In this document: one piece after another, positions 1-10,900 of the stretch | Numbering within the stretch: position 1 is the first letter of the stretch | Layout: every line of letters begins with the position of its first letter | NCBI RefSeq assembly: GCF_040954835.1 | Contig: NC_090697.1 | Span: 43,150,788 to 43,214,787, forward strand | DNA length: 64,000 nt | From: Lepisosteus oculatus | Lineage: Eukaryota > Chordata > Actinopteri > Semionotiformes > Lepisosteidae | Direction: 5' to 3' | Notes under the pieces: model-generated | What the model saw: the letters and a program-made list of their open reading frames with translations, nothing else | The model's database searches: none | What the model was told of the DNA's origin: nothing | Program-made: the position numbers and the translations under genes

Positions 1-123
1 TGGGATTCCTCGATTATTCCCATCTCCAGCATTTTTCCCACCTCTTCTTTAATCAATTTCCTTTTGGCTTCTGGTACTCGATACGGGGGTAGCCTTACCT
101 TCTTCCCTGATTCCGTGACAATC
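1..123 (-). pseudogene. N-terminal start of reverse transcriptase (partial, off edge)
   Basis: On the minus strand, in a frame different from the integrase segment, the last 120 bases encode a PPYRVPEAKR block followed by a GIIEES-type block. These are the typical opening motifs of Ty3/gypsy reverse transcriptase. The catalytic YxDD region would lie beyond the left edge. Its position downstream of integrase is what identifies the Gmr1-like gene order. Confidence 0.75.
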
Positions 124-1557
124 TTATGTTGTATAAGGTGGGTTTGACCAGGTGTCCGGGAAAAAACATCTTTGTTTTGGGTTAGGAATTCTTGTAGTTC
201 CTGTTTCTGTGCCGGAGCCAGGTCTCCCACGGCTACCGCACCCGTTTCTTCTTTCAGAGGGTCTGAGGAAAAGTGGGTAGAACGTAGAACTTCGTATAAA
301 GTGGGTAGTGAGCAGAACTTTGGAACCATGCCATTTTTTCAGCAAATTGACGTGGTAGATTTGATGCTGCCGTCTTCTGTCATGTTGCTTGACCTTATAG
401 TTGACTGGCCCCACCTTTTCCACCACTTCATACGGCCCCTGCCAGGATGCCAAGAATTTACACTCTGGGGTTGGAACTAGAACCAGTACTCTGTCCCCAA
501 TCTGAAATTCCCTCGCAACTGCTCCCCTATTATAAATTTGTTGTTGTTGAGCCTGGGCTTTCTCCAGGTTTTCTTTCACTATGGGAACAATAACATTTAT
601 TCTTTCTCTCATCTGTTCCACATGCTCAGTGATAGTTTGTAAAGGGGAAGGTTGATGTTCCCACGATTCTTTGACCACGTCCAATAGGCCTCGTGGTTTC
701 CGAGAGTATAATAATTCAAATGGGGAGAATCCAGTCAAAGCCTGCGGTACTTCTCGAACCGCAAACATGAGATATGGGAGCAGCTGATCCCAATTTTTCC
801 CATCCTTTTGCATCGTCTTCCTAAGCATGCTTTTCAGGGTCTTATTAAAACGTTCTACTAGACCTTCGGTTTGAGGGTGATAAACAGAGGTTCGGATCTG
901 CTGTATACCCAGTAGCTTACATAAGTCTCGCATGACTTTAGACATAAAAGGTGTTCCTTGATCAGTTAATATCTCTTTAGGAATTCCGACTCGAGCGAAC
1001 AGTTGTACTAGCTCTCTAGCTATGTTTTTGGCGGTGGCAGCTCTCAACGGAATGGCTTCGGGGTACCTGGTAGCATAGTCCACTATTACTCAAATATACT
1101 GGTGACCTTTGGTGGTTCTGATCAGGGGCCCCACCAAATCCATCCCAATCCGTTCGAAGGAGGTTTCAATAATTGGGAGGGGAATCAAAGGGTTTCTATA
1201 ATAAGGTTGTGGCGCACTTTTCTGACACTCGGGGCATTCCCGACAGTACTTCTCAATGGCCTTATAGATCCCTGGCCAAAAGAACCTAGAGAGGAGTCTC
1301 TCGGATGTCTTCTTTACCCCCAGGTGTCTGCCCAGGAGGTGGCTATGGGCCAAGTTGAGGAGCTTCATCTGGTAGGCCCGGGGAATAAGGAGTTGTTCCA
1401 CTTCTTCCTGTCCCTTCTGCTGCACCTGATAAAGGAGGTTATTCTTTGTCATAAAATATGGGTAACTCACTGTATTAGGATCAGTACACCACTTCCCATC
1501 AATTTTCCTGACATGGCCCCACGCATGTCTCAAGTTCCCATCTTCTAGTTGAGCCAT
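124..1557 (-). pseudogene. integrase region of Gmr1-like element
   Basis: Two segments in one frame (1557-1090 and 1083-124) are split by a TGA stop at 1090-1092. The first carries the HHCC zinc-binding module (HSHLLGRHLG ... CRECPEC) and the first catalytic Asp in IGMDLVGPL. The second carries the second Asp in ILTDQGTPF and the Glu in GLVERFNKTLK, completing the DDE triad. A chromatin-binding-like C-terminal part with GDRVLVL and HVNLLKKW follows. After that motif the frame slips (about 250-300), so the last 60 or so residues of the 1083-124 frame are not genuine integrase. Confidence 0.82.
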
Positions 1558-1584
1558 CCCAAACTTACCCCGACGTTCTGGGGG

Positions 1585-1977
1585 TTACCAGTTCGGTAGA
1601 TCCATATTTTCAAACTCAACTCCAAGTTCAGTTCCGCCTTCTTGTGGGTCCGTCTCATCAGGGTCGTCGGTAGGGGCGTCACCACGGTATTCCGGGCAGG
1701 GAATTTGTCTTAGCCTAGCTGTTTGGACCTTGTTCCAAATCTGGAGGAAATGGGGACAATCTCGTCCCAGTACAACAGGGTATGGCAACTGCTCAACCAC
1801 TCCTACCTTTGAACGGTAGGTCCCCTGTTCTGTAGAGATGCTCAATTTGACCGTCGGATAGACCTTAGTGTCCCCGTGAATACAAATAATAGGTATTCCC
1901 TCTGTTCTCGGAATCTCTAGTTCTCCCGGAAGTATTGTAGGGGTCACCAGGGTCACAGCACTGCCAGAGTCCAACAA
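1585..1977 (-). pseudogene. aspartic protease region of Gmr1-like element
   Basis: This segment starts with LDSGSAVTLV, the DSG active-site signature of retroviral-type aspartic proteases, and has a YPVVLGRD stretch about 65 residues later, matching the second conserved block (ILGRD type). It would process the Gag-Pol polyprotein. It ends at a stop at 1585-1587, just before the integrase segment in the same frame, so the stop is probably a mutation inside a once continuous pol frame. Confidence 0.75.
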
Positions 1978-2828
1978 GGCCTCGATGGGTTCTCCCCCAT
2001 CTCAATTTTCGTAAGATGGGGATCCTCGCAGGTCGGGACCCGTGCTGTAAGGTAGTTACATTTGGCTTCACCTCTGGGGTCTACCTGCATGGGTTCGGAC
2101 AGGCCGGGGCAATAGCTGGCTAAATGCCCTTCTTCCTGACAATTAAAACATCGCCGGGTTTCTTTCCATGGCCGGGGCCTTGAGTCAGACCTCCCCTGAA
2201 GGGATTTTTTAAACTGTATAGGTTCCTGATAATCACTATACTTTATTGGCCGATACTTTATTTCGGTTTCCAGACTCTTGGGGCTTCTTCTCTCCTCCTT
2301 CCGAAAGTCCCCTTTTCCCTCCCTAATCAGGGCCTCTGTGGCATTGTGTCTGTCCACCAAGTCCACGGCTTGATCTAGTGTCTGGGGATCCCCTTCACTT
2401 ACTTTCCTTTTCAGGTGAACAGGCAGACTCCTCACAAAGTGATCCAACACCACCCTTTCTACCACCTGTCCTGGGTTTAATTATTCTGGCTGAAGCCATT
2501 TCTTTGCCAGATATACCAGGTCAAACATCCGAGACCTCGTAGGCTTGTTCATCTGGTAGCTCCAATTGTGGAACCGGACTGCTCGTATCACCATGGTTAC
2601 CCCTAGTCTTGCCAATATCTCCTTTTTCAGATTCTTTTTCAGATTCTCTGCATCTTCCTCTTTTAAATCATAATATGCCTTTTGGGCTTCTCCAATTAAA
2701 TAATGGGCTACTCTCCCAGCCCATTGCTCTTTGGGCCATGAATTTTGAGCTGCAGTTCTTTCAAAGGTGGTTAAATCCGCTTCCACATCATCAAGCTCGG
2801 TCATCTTTTCTAGCGTAATTTGTTCCAC
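1953..2828 (-). pseudogene. gag: gag remnant of Gmr1-like element (SCAN-like capsid plus zinc knuckle)
   Basis: Two reading segments in the same frame (2828-2481 and 2465-1953) are separated by a TAA stop at 2481-2483. The first contains a WPKEQWAG...[10 protein letters not shown] capsid stretch and the second begins with VVLDHFVRSLP, both resembling the SCAN domain, which is known to derive from Gmr1-like gag capsids. A CFNCQEEGHLASYC zinc knuckle (CCHC) follows near 2115-2155. The gag frame overlaps the protease frame at 1953-1977, compatible with a normal frameshift junction. The role would be retrotransposon particle assembly and RNA packaging. The premature stop makes this copy non-functional. 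Confidence 0.8.
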
Positions 2829-2945
2829 TTGAGCGGTGCCTCTCCCCGCTCAAGTGCCGGATTTCTTCCCCTAATCTGTGCAATTCTGCGAGTACTAATT
2901 TTTGCTCCTCTATAATTCGTTCGTTAGTTTCGCATTGGATTTGGT

Positions 2946-4779
2946 TCACCAAATAGATACTTGTAAATTTGAGCTTTAATCATGACCTTATGAATCTCTC
3001 ACAAAATTACTGTTAGGCCTTGTTTATGAACTGGAAGGCATTCAGTAACAGCTTGCATTCTCTAATTGATGAATGTGTGCTTTTTACAATCTGCATTCTT
3101 AAGTATATCTGTGTGTATTGAATGAAAATACTTTTGTAATTCTATAATCTTTTACATTATTAATTTTATATTTTAAGAAATGCAATTTTAATCAGAAGAT
3201 AATTTTTTCTTAACCTTTTCAGGTTCAAAGTCGAATGTTTTACTATGGGGCAAAAAAAAAAAGTGTGTTTTTAATGAGTTAATGAGTGTGCAGTCATTAT
3301 GTTGCAGGGACATATGCTTAGTTAACAAAACACCACTAGCCACTTCCAGTAGCTAGAAATGAGTAAAATGAAACATGAATGGTAAATGAACATGAATTTA
3401 AATTGGCTTTTATTCTCTTCTGAAGCTTTCTATACATTGTTTGCATTCTTATTGTTCCATTGTTTTTGTGCATCTTCAATCTATTCTGTCATTATGTCAC
3501 TGTTACAAAGCCAACTACTCAACATATCTTCTGTTCACCCCGAGGGCCTGAGTAAACTATTATATTATGCACTTCACGTTGGTATTTTAGTTTGCCTCAG
3601 TAGAGGCAAAAAGGAAAATTGGCACATATTGTGCATGTATTCAACTATTTACAAACAGGAGGATATAAAAAGGCTAATTCCAAACATTAATGCTTGAGAA
3701 AACTAATGCCATTATGAATTAAACAATTTTCGACAATAATACTACACTACATGTAAGGCTTGATTCATGCCGTTTGATTCACCTAAGTATGTGTTTTTAC
3801 TTGCAATGAAATTTGCCTCGGGATGTTTTGGGTATTAGACCAATTATCCCTTTTCTAACCATCTGAGAAAGGACTTTTGTCACGTATTTCTGAAACAAAT
3901 GCATTCTTGCATCATATAACCCTTTTGTACATCATAAGATCTTTCTTTTCTTTTTTACTGTATTTGTATAGGGCAATCCAGCTTCTGATACTCTAATAAC
4001 TAAATAGTATGATCTCTATATGAGGTCACAGACCCACCACTTATTTTATATTTAAGTCTAGAAAGTGTGGTGTCTCTGGGGGAAAGTTTATGTAAATTAA
4101 AGTAGTACTTACACCACACTTTTCTTTCCTGAGTTTTGTGGCGTTTCGTCCTCCAACTCTCTTCCAAATACAGTCCGTAATCCGTTCCCTTAATCCTGAT
4201 CCGATCCAAACTCCAAAAGTCCGTAATAAAGCCAGTCTGTGATGTATCCTTATCCCGTGTCCGTAATCCAAAACCGTAAACCTTTTCTCCTTTCAGTAGT
4301 CCGTTATTCTTTAGCCCGATCTTAACATGCACCTCTTTCCTCTCTTTTCCTCCAAACCGCATTCACCTTATCGGCTTCCGCCCTGTTCACTGCCTCCGGG
4401 GCACTTATAATTCGGTTCCTGATGGGGCTCAGCTGTGTCTCATTGTTTCTTAGGGTAGACCCTTTCCATTTACTGGTCAGCTGATTCTTTTTGGCCACCA
4501 TCTTGCTAAGGTCCATCTCTAGTATTTTCAGTGTTTCGTTACGGAAGTACCTGTTAGAGATGACCATTCCCCGGGTCCTCTTACAAAAGGTATCAGCATC
4601 TTACTATATTTCCATCATCATCATCATTTTCATCATTCAAAATGTAATTCTACAGCAACAACACAAGCCCATACTTCTGCTTTCCGAAACAGTATTTTAG
4701 TATAGTGTATTACATAAGGTAACACCCTGAGAATATGCCAGTCTGTGATGTCTGTTTTTCGTTGTATTTGTTTTTACAG
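2946..4779. other. Calpain intron sequence before exon 4; partly unclassified repeat
   Basis: AT-rich sequence without a recognisable exon. I looked for calpain exon 3 (the QGALGDCW-type catalytic Cys exon) here and did not see it. About 4000-4570 is CpG-richer, with minus-strand frames open for 240-360 bases and a repeated GTCCGTAAT word; it may be an old retroelement leader or LTR but I cannot classify it. Confidence 0.5.
4000..4570 (-). repeat. Unclassified CpG-containing repeat-like island
   Basis: GTCCGTAAT occurs at 4173-4181, 4219-4227 and 4259-4267, with a variant at 4299-4307, spaced 40-46 bases apart. Two overlapping minus-strand reading frames (4567-4322 and 4362-4000) are open but match nothing I recognise. 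Base composition differs from the flanking AT-rich intron. A leader or LTR of an LTR retrotransposon is possible, but this is only a guess. Confidence 0.3.
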
Positions 4780-4913
4780 TTCTGGCGATTTGGGAAGTGG
4801 GTGGATGTTGTGATAGATGACAAGTTGCCAACCCTTGATGACAACCTTATTTTTGTCAGACCTAAAACCCAGAATGAATTCTGGCCTGCCTTACTGGAGA
4901 AGGCCTATGCCAA
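4780..4913 (+). CDS. capn13-like: Calpain exon 4 equivalent (protease core)
   Basis: Begins [14 protein letters not shown] after a tttttacag acceptor and ends at AA before gtaagt. The 134-base length is the usual size of calpain exon 4. It encodes the [11 protein letters not shown] block of the protease core. Confidence 0.93.
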
Positions 4914-7900
4914 GTAAGTCTGTCCAATGTCTACATCTACTTGAACCAGAATATAATTCTAAAAAACATAATCCACCAACAATAAAAGAAAAGAAACTCA
5001 TACTGTCAGTGCTCACAAAACTGATGATTTTGAGAAGTGACAACCAGAACCCTAGGAGAAATATTATATCTTTTGAGTACAAAAGAGCTGTTCCATCACC
5101 AGTTCAAATAATAATAATAATAATAATAATAATAATTGCTTACAGTTATACTGTATAGCACTTTTCTGGACACGCCACTCAAAACACTTTACAGGTAATG
5201 GGGACTCCCCTCCACCACCACCAATCTGAAATATCCACCTGGATGATGTGCCAGCAGCCATAGTGTGCAAGTACACTCACCACAAATCATCTCAGTGGAA
5301 AGCCAGTTGATGAAGCCAATTCATAAATGGAGATTATTAAGAGGCCATAATTGATAACAGCCAAATGGAAAATGTGGCCAGGACACCAGGGTAACACACC
5401 TACTCTTTTTGAGAAGCACAGGGAGCCAGGACCTCAGTTTTACATCTCATCCGAAAGACAGCACCTTTTTACAGTATATATAGTGGGGCATTAGGATCCA
5501 CACAGACCACAGTGAGCTCCTCTGGCTGGCCCCAATGATACCACCTTGGCTTTCCAGGAGGTCTCCCATAAGTGTACTGACCAGCCTCACACCTACTGAA
5601 CTTCAGTGGGTTGCTAGTTGTGAGTTGCAGGGTGCTGGCACTTAAGGCAAAAATTGTTATACAGTACACTAAAACATGCCTGAAATGCTTTGTTTATTTG
5701 CCTTCCTTCTTCCATCATTTCAAATGTGGAGGAAATAAGATGAAATAATTCACAATCTGCTTCCAGTTGAATTACAGACAAATAAAAGATCACACATTTA
5801 GATGTAAAGCTTGTGTTTAAATCAGTATGGATATTTTGGAGACTCAAAAGACATTTAAAAAGAAAGTGAAAGAAGGGGGCTTTGGCACTTCGTGCTGCTG
5901 CCTCACATGTGTTGGGCTGTAGCTAGGTTAGCTGCTGTGTATGAATTGTTCTTGTGAGTACATGAGCCCTGCAAAAGATTACCCAGCAGTCTGGGGTGTA
6001 GTCCCTTGTTTCCGGGACAGACTTCAGGTTTCCAGAAACCTCACTAGGGAACAGCCTCCTGAGGATGGATGAGCTGGCAGGAAGAGAAGCAAAGTTTCAA
6101 CACTCTTTGTTGAAATGACCCAGCTGAAGAATTATTCATTGCTAGCTTTGAGTGTATTTATCCTCTGCCCTTGTATTCTTGTGGAAAGTATGCCCAATGT
6201 TCCATCAGAGTTGCAGTTTTTTTTACTGTTTGCCCGTGCTCTTTCTCAGGGTGTGCGGCTCCTATGCTGACATGAGCTCCGGAAGTGTGTCAGAGGCTCT
6301 GATGGACTTCACTGGAGGAGTGCATGTTCGCTTCAATCTGAAGGAAGCCCAACCAGACCTATGGGAAACCATTGAAAGAGCCGCAAAAGTCAACTCTCTC
6401 ATGGGATGTGGAACCCCTCCAGTGGTAAGAATGAGATTTATAACACTGTACAAAGCTGAAAAGGTAGCCTGCTATATATGATATATGATTTTTTTCTTTT
6501 ATGTCCTCATCAAGACAATATAGGGAAGCAATACAAAACAATGCTTGGAAACATAGCAATAAATGAGAAATTTAAATCCAGTGAAGTTACACTTAAGTAC
6601 TAGAATGCACTAGTAAGACCACATCTTAAATATTGTGTTCAGTTTTGGTCAAGAAACCACCAAAAATATGATTTCCTAAGAAAGAGTACAAAGAAGAGAA
6701 ACGAAAATGATTACTGGTATCAGGGAACTGTTGCATACAGTATGTTCAGTTTGAGGGACCTACATTTTTTCAGTCTCAAACAGAGATGATTAAGAGAACT
6801 GATCCAAGTATATAAAAAGGGTTATAGACAGGTTCAACCTGCATCGTACTTACACTAGTAATGAAACAAGGACACGGAGTCACGGCTGTGAAGGGGAATT
6901 AATTAATTAAAAGACAGAAACATTTATTTATACAAAGGGCTGTGGATATCTGGAACAGGTTTCTCTGTCAGGTTGGATGAAACTTTAGATTCACTTTGCA
7001 ATCAAACTACCAAACAAGCACTAATAGTTACTAATAATTTGGGATATAGAGACTAGCAGATGTAAAAAATATGGGCGTATATCATTTACAGATATATTAT
7101 TTTAATTTTGTGCTTTTCTTTCCTTTTAGAAAACATCAGGAAAAAATAATGTACTGCCCAGTGGATTAGTGGAAGGCCATGCCTATACAGTCACTGGTGT
7201 TGCAGAGGTAAGTCCATTTAAAAATCTATCCCAAAACATGGAACAACACTCCATATCTATAGAATATAGACTATAAACGCATCCATATTATTACTGCCTT
7301 CTTGCATCTTAAACAATACTGGAACTATCAAATGTGTTTGAGAGTGAACTTATTGAAGGTTTTAGTAGATGTTTTATTTCAGCTAATAAACAGTTAATTA
7401 CGTTTATCAAGTGCACTTAAGAAATCAATAAATGCATTCACTAATGAGAGTGCATATACATCTTAATTGTTTTAATTAAAGTTTTTTCCAAGTTAATTAA
7501 ACAGTTATTCAGTTTGGCAAATGGTACTTAACATTTATCGTATTTCATAACATTTAAAAGGGATAAATTAGTCCTATAAATCTATTCATCATTTACATCT
7601 TAGGTCACTTAATACTATAGAAAACATGCCCAATGATAACCTATGGGAGACAAAGGGTTTCAATACAAAATGGGGTTTATAACAGAAGTTTGGGAAGAAG
7701 GACAAGTCCTGAATTCACACACATACAATTGCCTGCATATATGCGTCTCACACCCAGATCTTCGCTGGGTGTATCTGTATCGCATTCCCCCTGCCTCCCC
7801 ATCGACACCCTTGCAGCTGTGATGTGGGGGGGGTTAGATCAGTCTTTCCCAGTCTTTTCACCCAACTAGGCTGCCATTCCTTCAGCCGGGCAAGTCAAAC

Positions 7901-10900
7901 TGAACACTCTAAAAATCTTATCCCCCTATCATCCATTCATTACAATCTAACCAAGCTGCTGAAATGTCTGTGATGGTACAGGATTTTTGTTAGTTGTTTT
8001 TTTTTTTTAATGTGAGAGAAGGAATTCTAGAAAGTGCCCCAACACCACTCCAGAAGTCTTGCTGGGGAATTTGGTGGAAAGGTCCGAATAAATAAATAAA
8101 CTTTCTCCACAGGTGCTGAGCAATGGAGTACCAGAGAAGTTACTTCGGCTGTGGAATCCATGGGGAAGAGAGGAATGGATAGGAGACTGGAGTGATGAGT
8201 AAGCTCTCTGAGGAACCATAATTAGTTGTTTTTTTTGGGGGGTGGGGAACATAAATTCTATTGAATAATTCAGAAGATAAAGTCGAAAGGAAATATCAAC
8301 ATTTTTAATTGTGCATGAGTAAACATTTTTAAAAATTGATTCCAATATTTTATGCCATGTGAACAGTTTTGGGAGAGGGAAACAGAATGTTTGGAGTTTT
8401 CTGCATTTATTTTTTTTCCATTTACTCCAGTAGTGAGTATTACAGTAGTATTCAGTAGTAAAGATTAGTAAAGACTAAGCCAACTGACATGAATACAAAG
8501 TGATTCATTCCAAGTTTATTTTTTTTCTTTCAAGAATAAAGGGATGATTTTAAAAGGGTTCTGTTTTCAAAGTTGTTCCTGAGAACTGAAACAAGCTAAG
8601 AACAGCACAATCTCCGAAGACCTATCTATGTGCAGGACACTACAGAACTCAGACTGACTCTTGGTCATTTCTGAGTTTCTGGTGTTCAAGTCTGCGTTTT
8701 GTCAGATTACCCATAAAGCCATATAATTTAGTATGTAAATTATATTCTGATTCTTTTCTGACAGATCCCCAAAATGGCAAACAGTGGGTGCTAAAGAAAA
8801 AAAAGAGTTGCTACACAACAGTGATGACGGAGAGTTTTGGTAAAACAAATTCTATTTAAAATTTCAACAAGCCTTTTTATGAAACTGTAGAATGAATCAT
8901 TCAATATCAAAAACCTTTTTTACATACAGTATATAAATTGCTTAAAATGTTATTGTAACAGGTTCCTTATGTGAGCAAGAAAATAAAGCACAAAACCACA
9001 CAGCGTACAGCAGCCATACGTTAGAGTATAATAAACATAATGAATATATTTCAGGTGGGTAGCTGCATCAGCATGCGTAGGAACAATGCTGAAAAGAGAA
9101 GAAAGAAAACACAACGTTTCAGCCATGGAGCCTTCTTCAGGCGTGGTGGTGACACCTGAAGAAGGCTCCATGGCCGAAACGTGTTTTTGTTGTGTTCCCA
9201 ACAAGAATCTGGCTCCAAATATTTGAAAGTGTAATCCAACCCATTGCCCTATACGGCAGTGAAGTGTGGGGTCCCCTCATAGACCAGGATTACACCCAAT
9301 GGGACAAACACCCCACAGAAACTCTGCACATGGAGATCTGTAGAATCATCCTCCGTGTGCAGAGAAAAACTCCTAACAACGGGTGCAGGGCCGAATTAGG
9401 CCAGTACCCACTATTGATAAACATACAGAAAAGAATATTAAAGTATTGGCTACACTTAAAAAACAGCGACCAAAATTCCTACCACCACAAAGCCCTGGTG
9501 AGCCAAGAGCTGAGCCCAAAACAGAGCCCCCTGAGCCAGCTGGTCCTGAGGCTCACCGACCTGAGCCACACCGACACTAACCAGCCTCAGGACAGCACTG
9601 CTAGAGCACCACAACCCAGACTCAACCACATCACAGCACAGATCAAACAGCAATATCTCACACACTGGGACACACACACACAAACACAGCATAAACTGGA
9701 ATGTTACAGAACCTTAAACAGACAATACACACTAGCTGAATATTTGACCAAAATAAAAAATAACAAACAGAAACAGACCCTGACGAAGTACAGGCTCAGT
9801 GACCACAACCTGGCCATAGAAACTGGGCAATACAGGCAGACCTGGCTGCCCAGAGAGGACAGGCTGTGCTCCCACTGCCAGCGGGGAGAAATAGAGACAG
9901 AGGTGCACTTCCTACTGCACTGTGACAGATACTCTGGGATTAGAGAAACATTCTTCCCGAAATTCAGAAATCTAATCCCTGAGTTCCCACACCTGCCAGA
10001 ATCACAACGGGTCCCAATCCTACTGGGAGAGGGAGGAGGGAACTCAGTTGATCTGGCAGCCAAGTATGTGATCTCCTGTCACAGCCTGAGGAACAGTGAG
10101 TCTGTCTCCCAATAATGCTCCAGCTGCCTACAGTATATGTCAATATTTTATCATATGTCTTTGTTGTAAATGTCTGTAACATGTCTGTACATTTTATTTT
10201 ACTTCTATTTTTTGTTTTGTTCCATGTTAATTGTATTATTTTTTATTTGCTTTGGCAACACTGATTGTACCCATCGGTCATGCTAATAAAGCACCTTGAA
10301 TTGAATTGAATTGAATAGTTGTCGTGGCTACATGCAGAGAAAAGAGATCTGTCCCACCTTTGCATGATTTTGAACTATACTTGTCTCATGGGGAACAGCT
10401 TCCTTAAGATTAGAATTTCATCCTCTAAACCTTGGAGTTCCCAGTTTCGTTATCTTTTGGATTCTACCTCACCTTTCAGATTTTCCTTGTACTTTGTTCT
10501 GTAGCTCTCTGGGCAAACAAACATGTTTGCATGTTTTTGACTTTGTTTTGGATTTTGTTTTTCTGCTTGTTTGCTTGACACGACAGGCTGTCTGCTTGCT
10601 CATCATGCCAGTCTGCCTGTTTGCCTGCTCATTTTCCTACTTTTCTGCCTGCATTTTGACTCTTCTCTCAGCCCTGCTTAAATCAGGTACAAGCAGTGTC
10701 TTTACAGAAGGTTTGTGGGTGCCAAAGTGGCAAAATAGTTGTCTCCAAGGTATTAATGACGTAGAGAAACTTGGCACTTTTTAAAAAAAGATAAGCTATT
10801 GTCCTGAACAAGAGATAATTCCATGTAACTTTTAAAACCTTCAGACAGATACCTGGCTGCCTGCCTGGAGGACAGGCAATAAATAGTCTGTCATTCACAG

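Larger units (their letters stand above)
1..2945 (-). mobile_element. Gmr1-like Ty3/gypsy retrotransposon, degenerate, runs off left edge
   Basis: On the minus strand the order from right to left is gag (capsid with SCAN-like region, then a CCHC zinc knuckle), aspartic protease, integrase, and the first residues of a reverse transcriptase at the window edge. Integrase before RT is the order known for Gmr1-like elements of fish; usual Ty3/gypsy elements have RT before integrase. The copy is dead: in-frame stops near 2481, 1585 and 1090 and a frame change near 250-300 between integrase and RT. No 5' LTR or primer-binding site is recognisable near 2945, where the sequence passes into AT-rich intron, so the 5' end looks truncated. 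It lies in the calpain intron before exon 4, antisense to that gene. The family is confident; the right boundary is approximate. Confidence 0.85.

Noticed and set aside
172..480. Plus-strand 102-codon frame over the integrase region
   Set aside because: Antisense shadow of the retrotransposon integrase.
2946..4779. Missing calpain exons 1-3
   Set aside because: No catalytic-Cys block or matching splice sites found, so these exons are taken to be left of the window.
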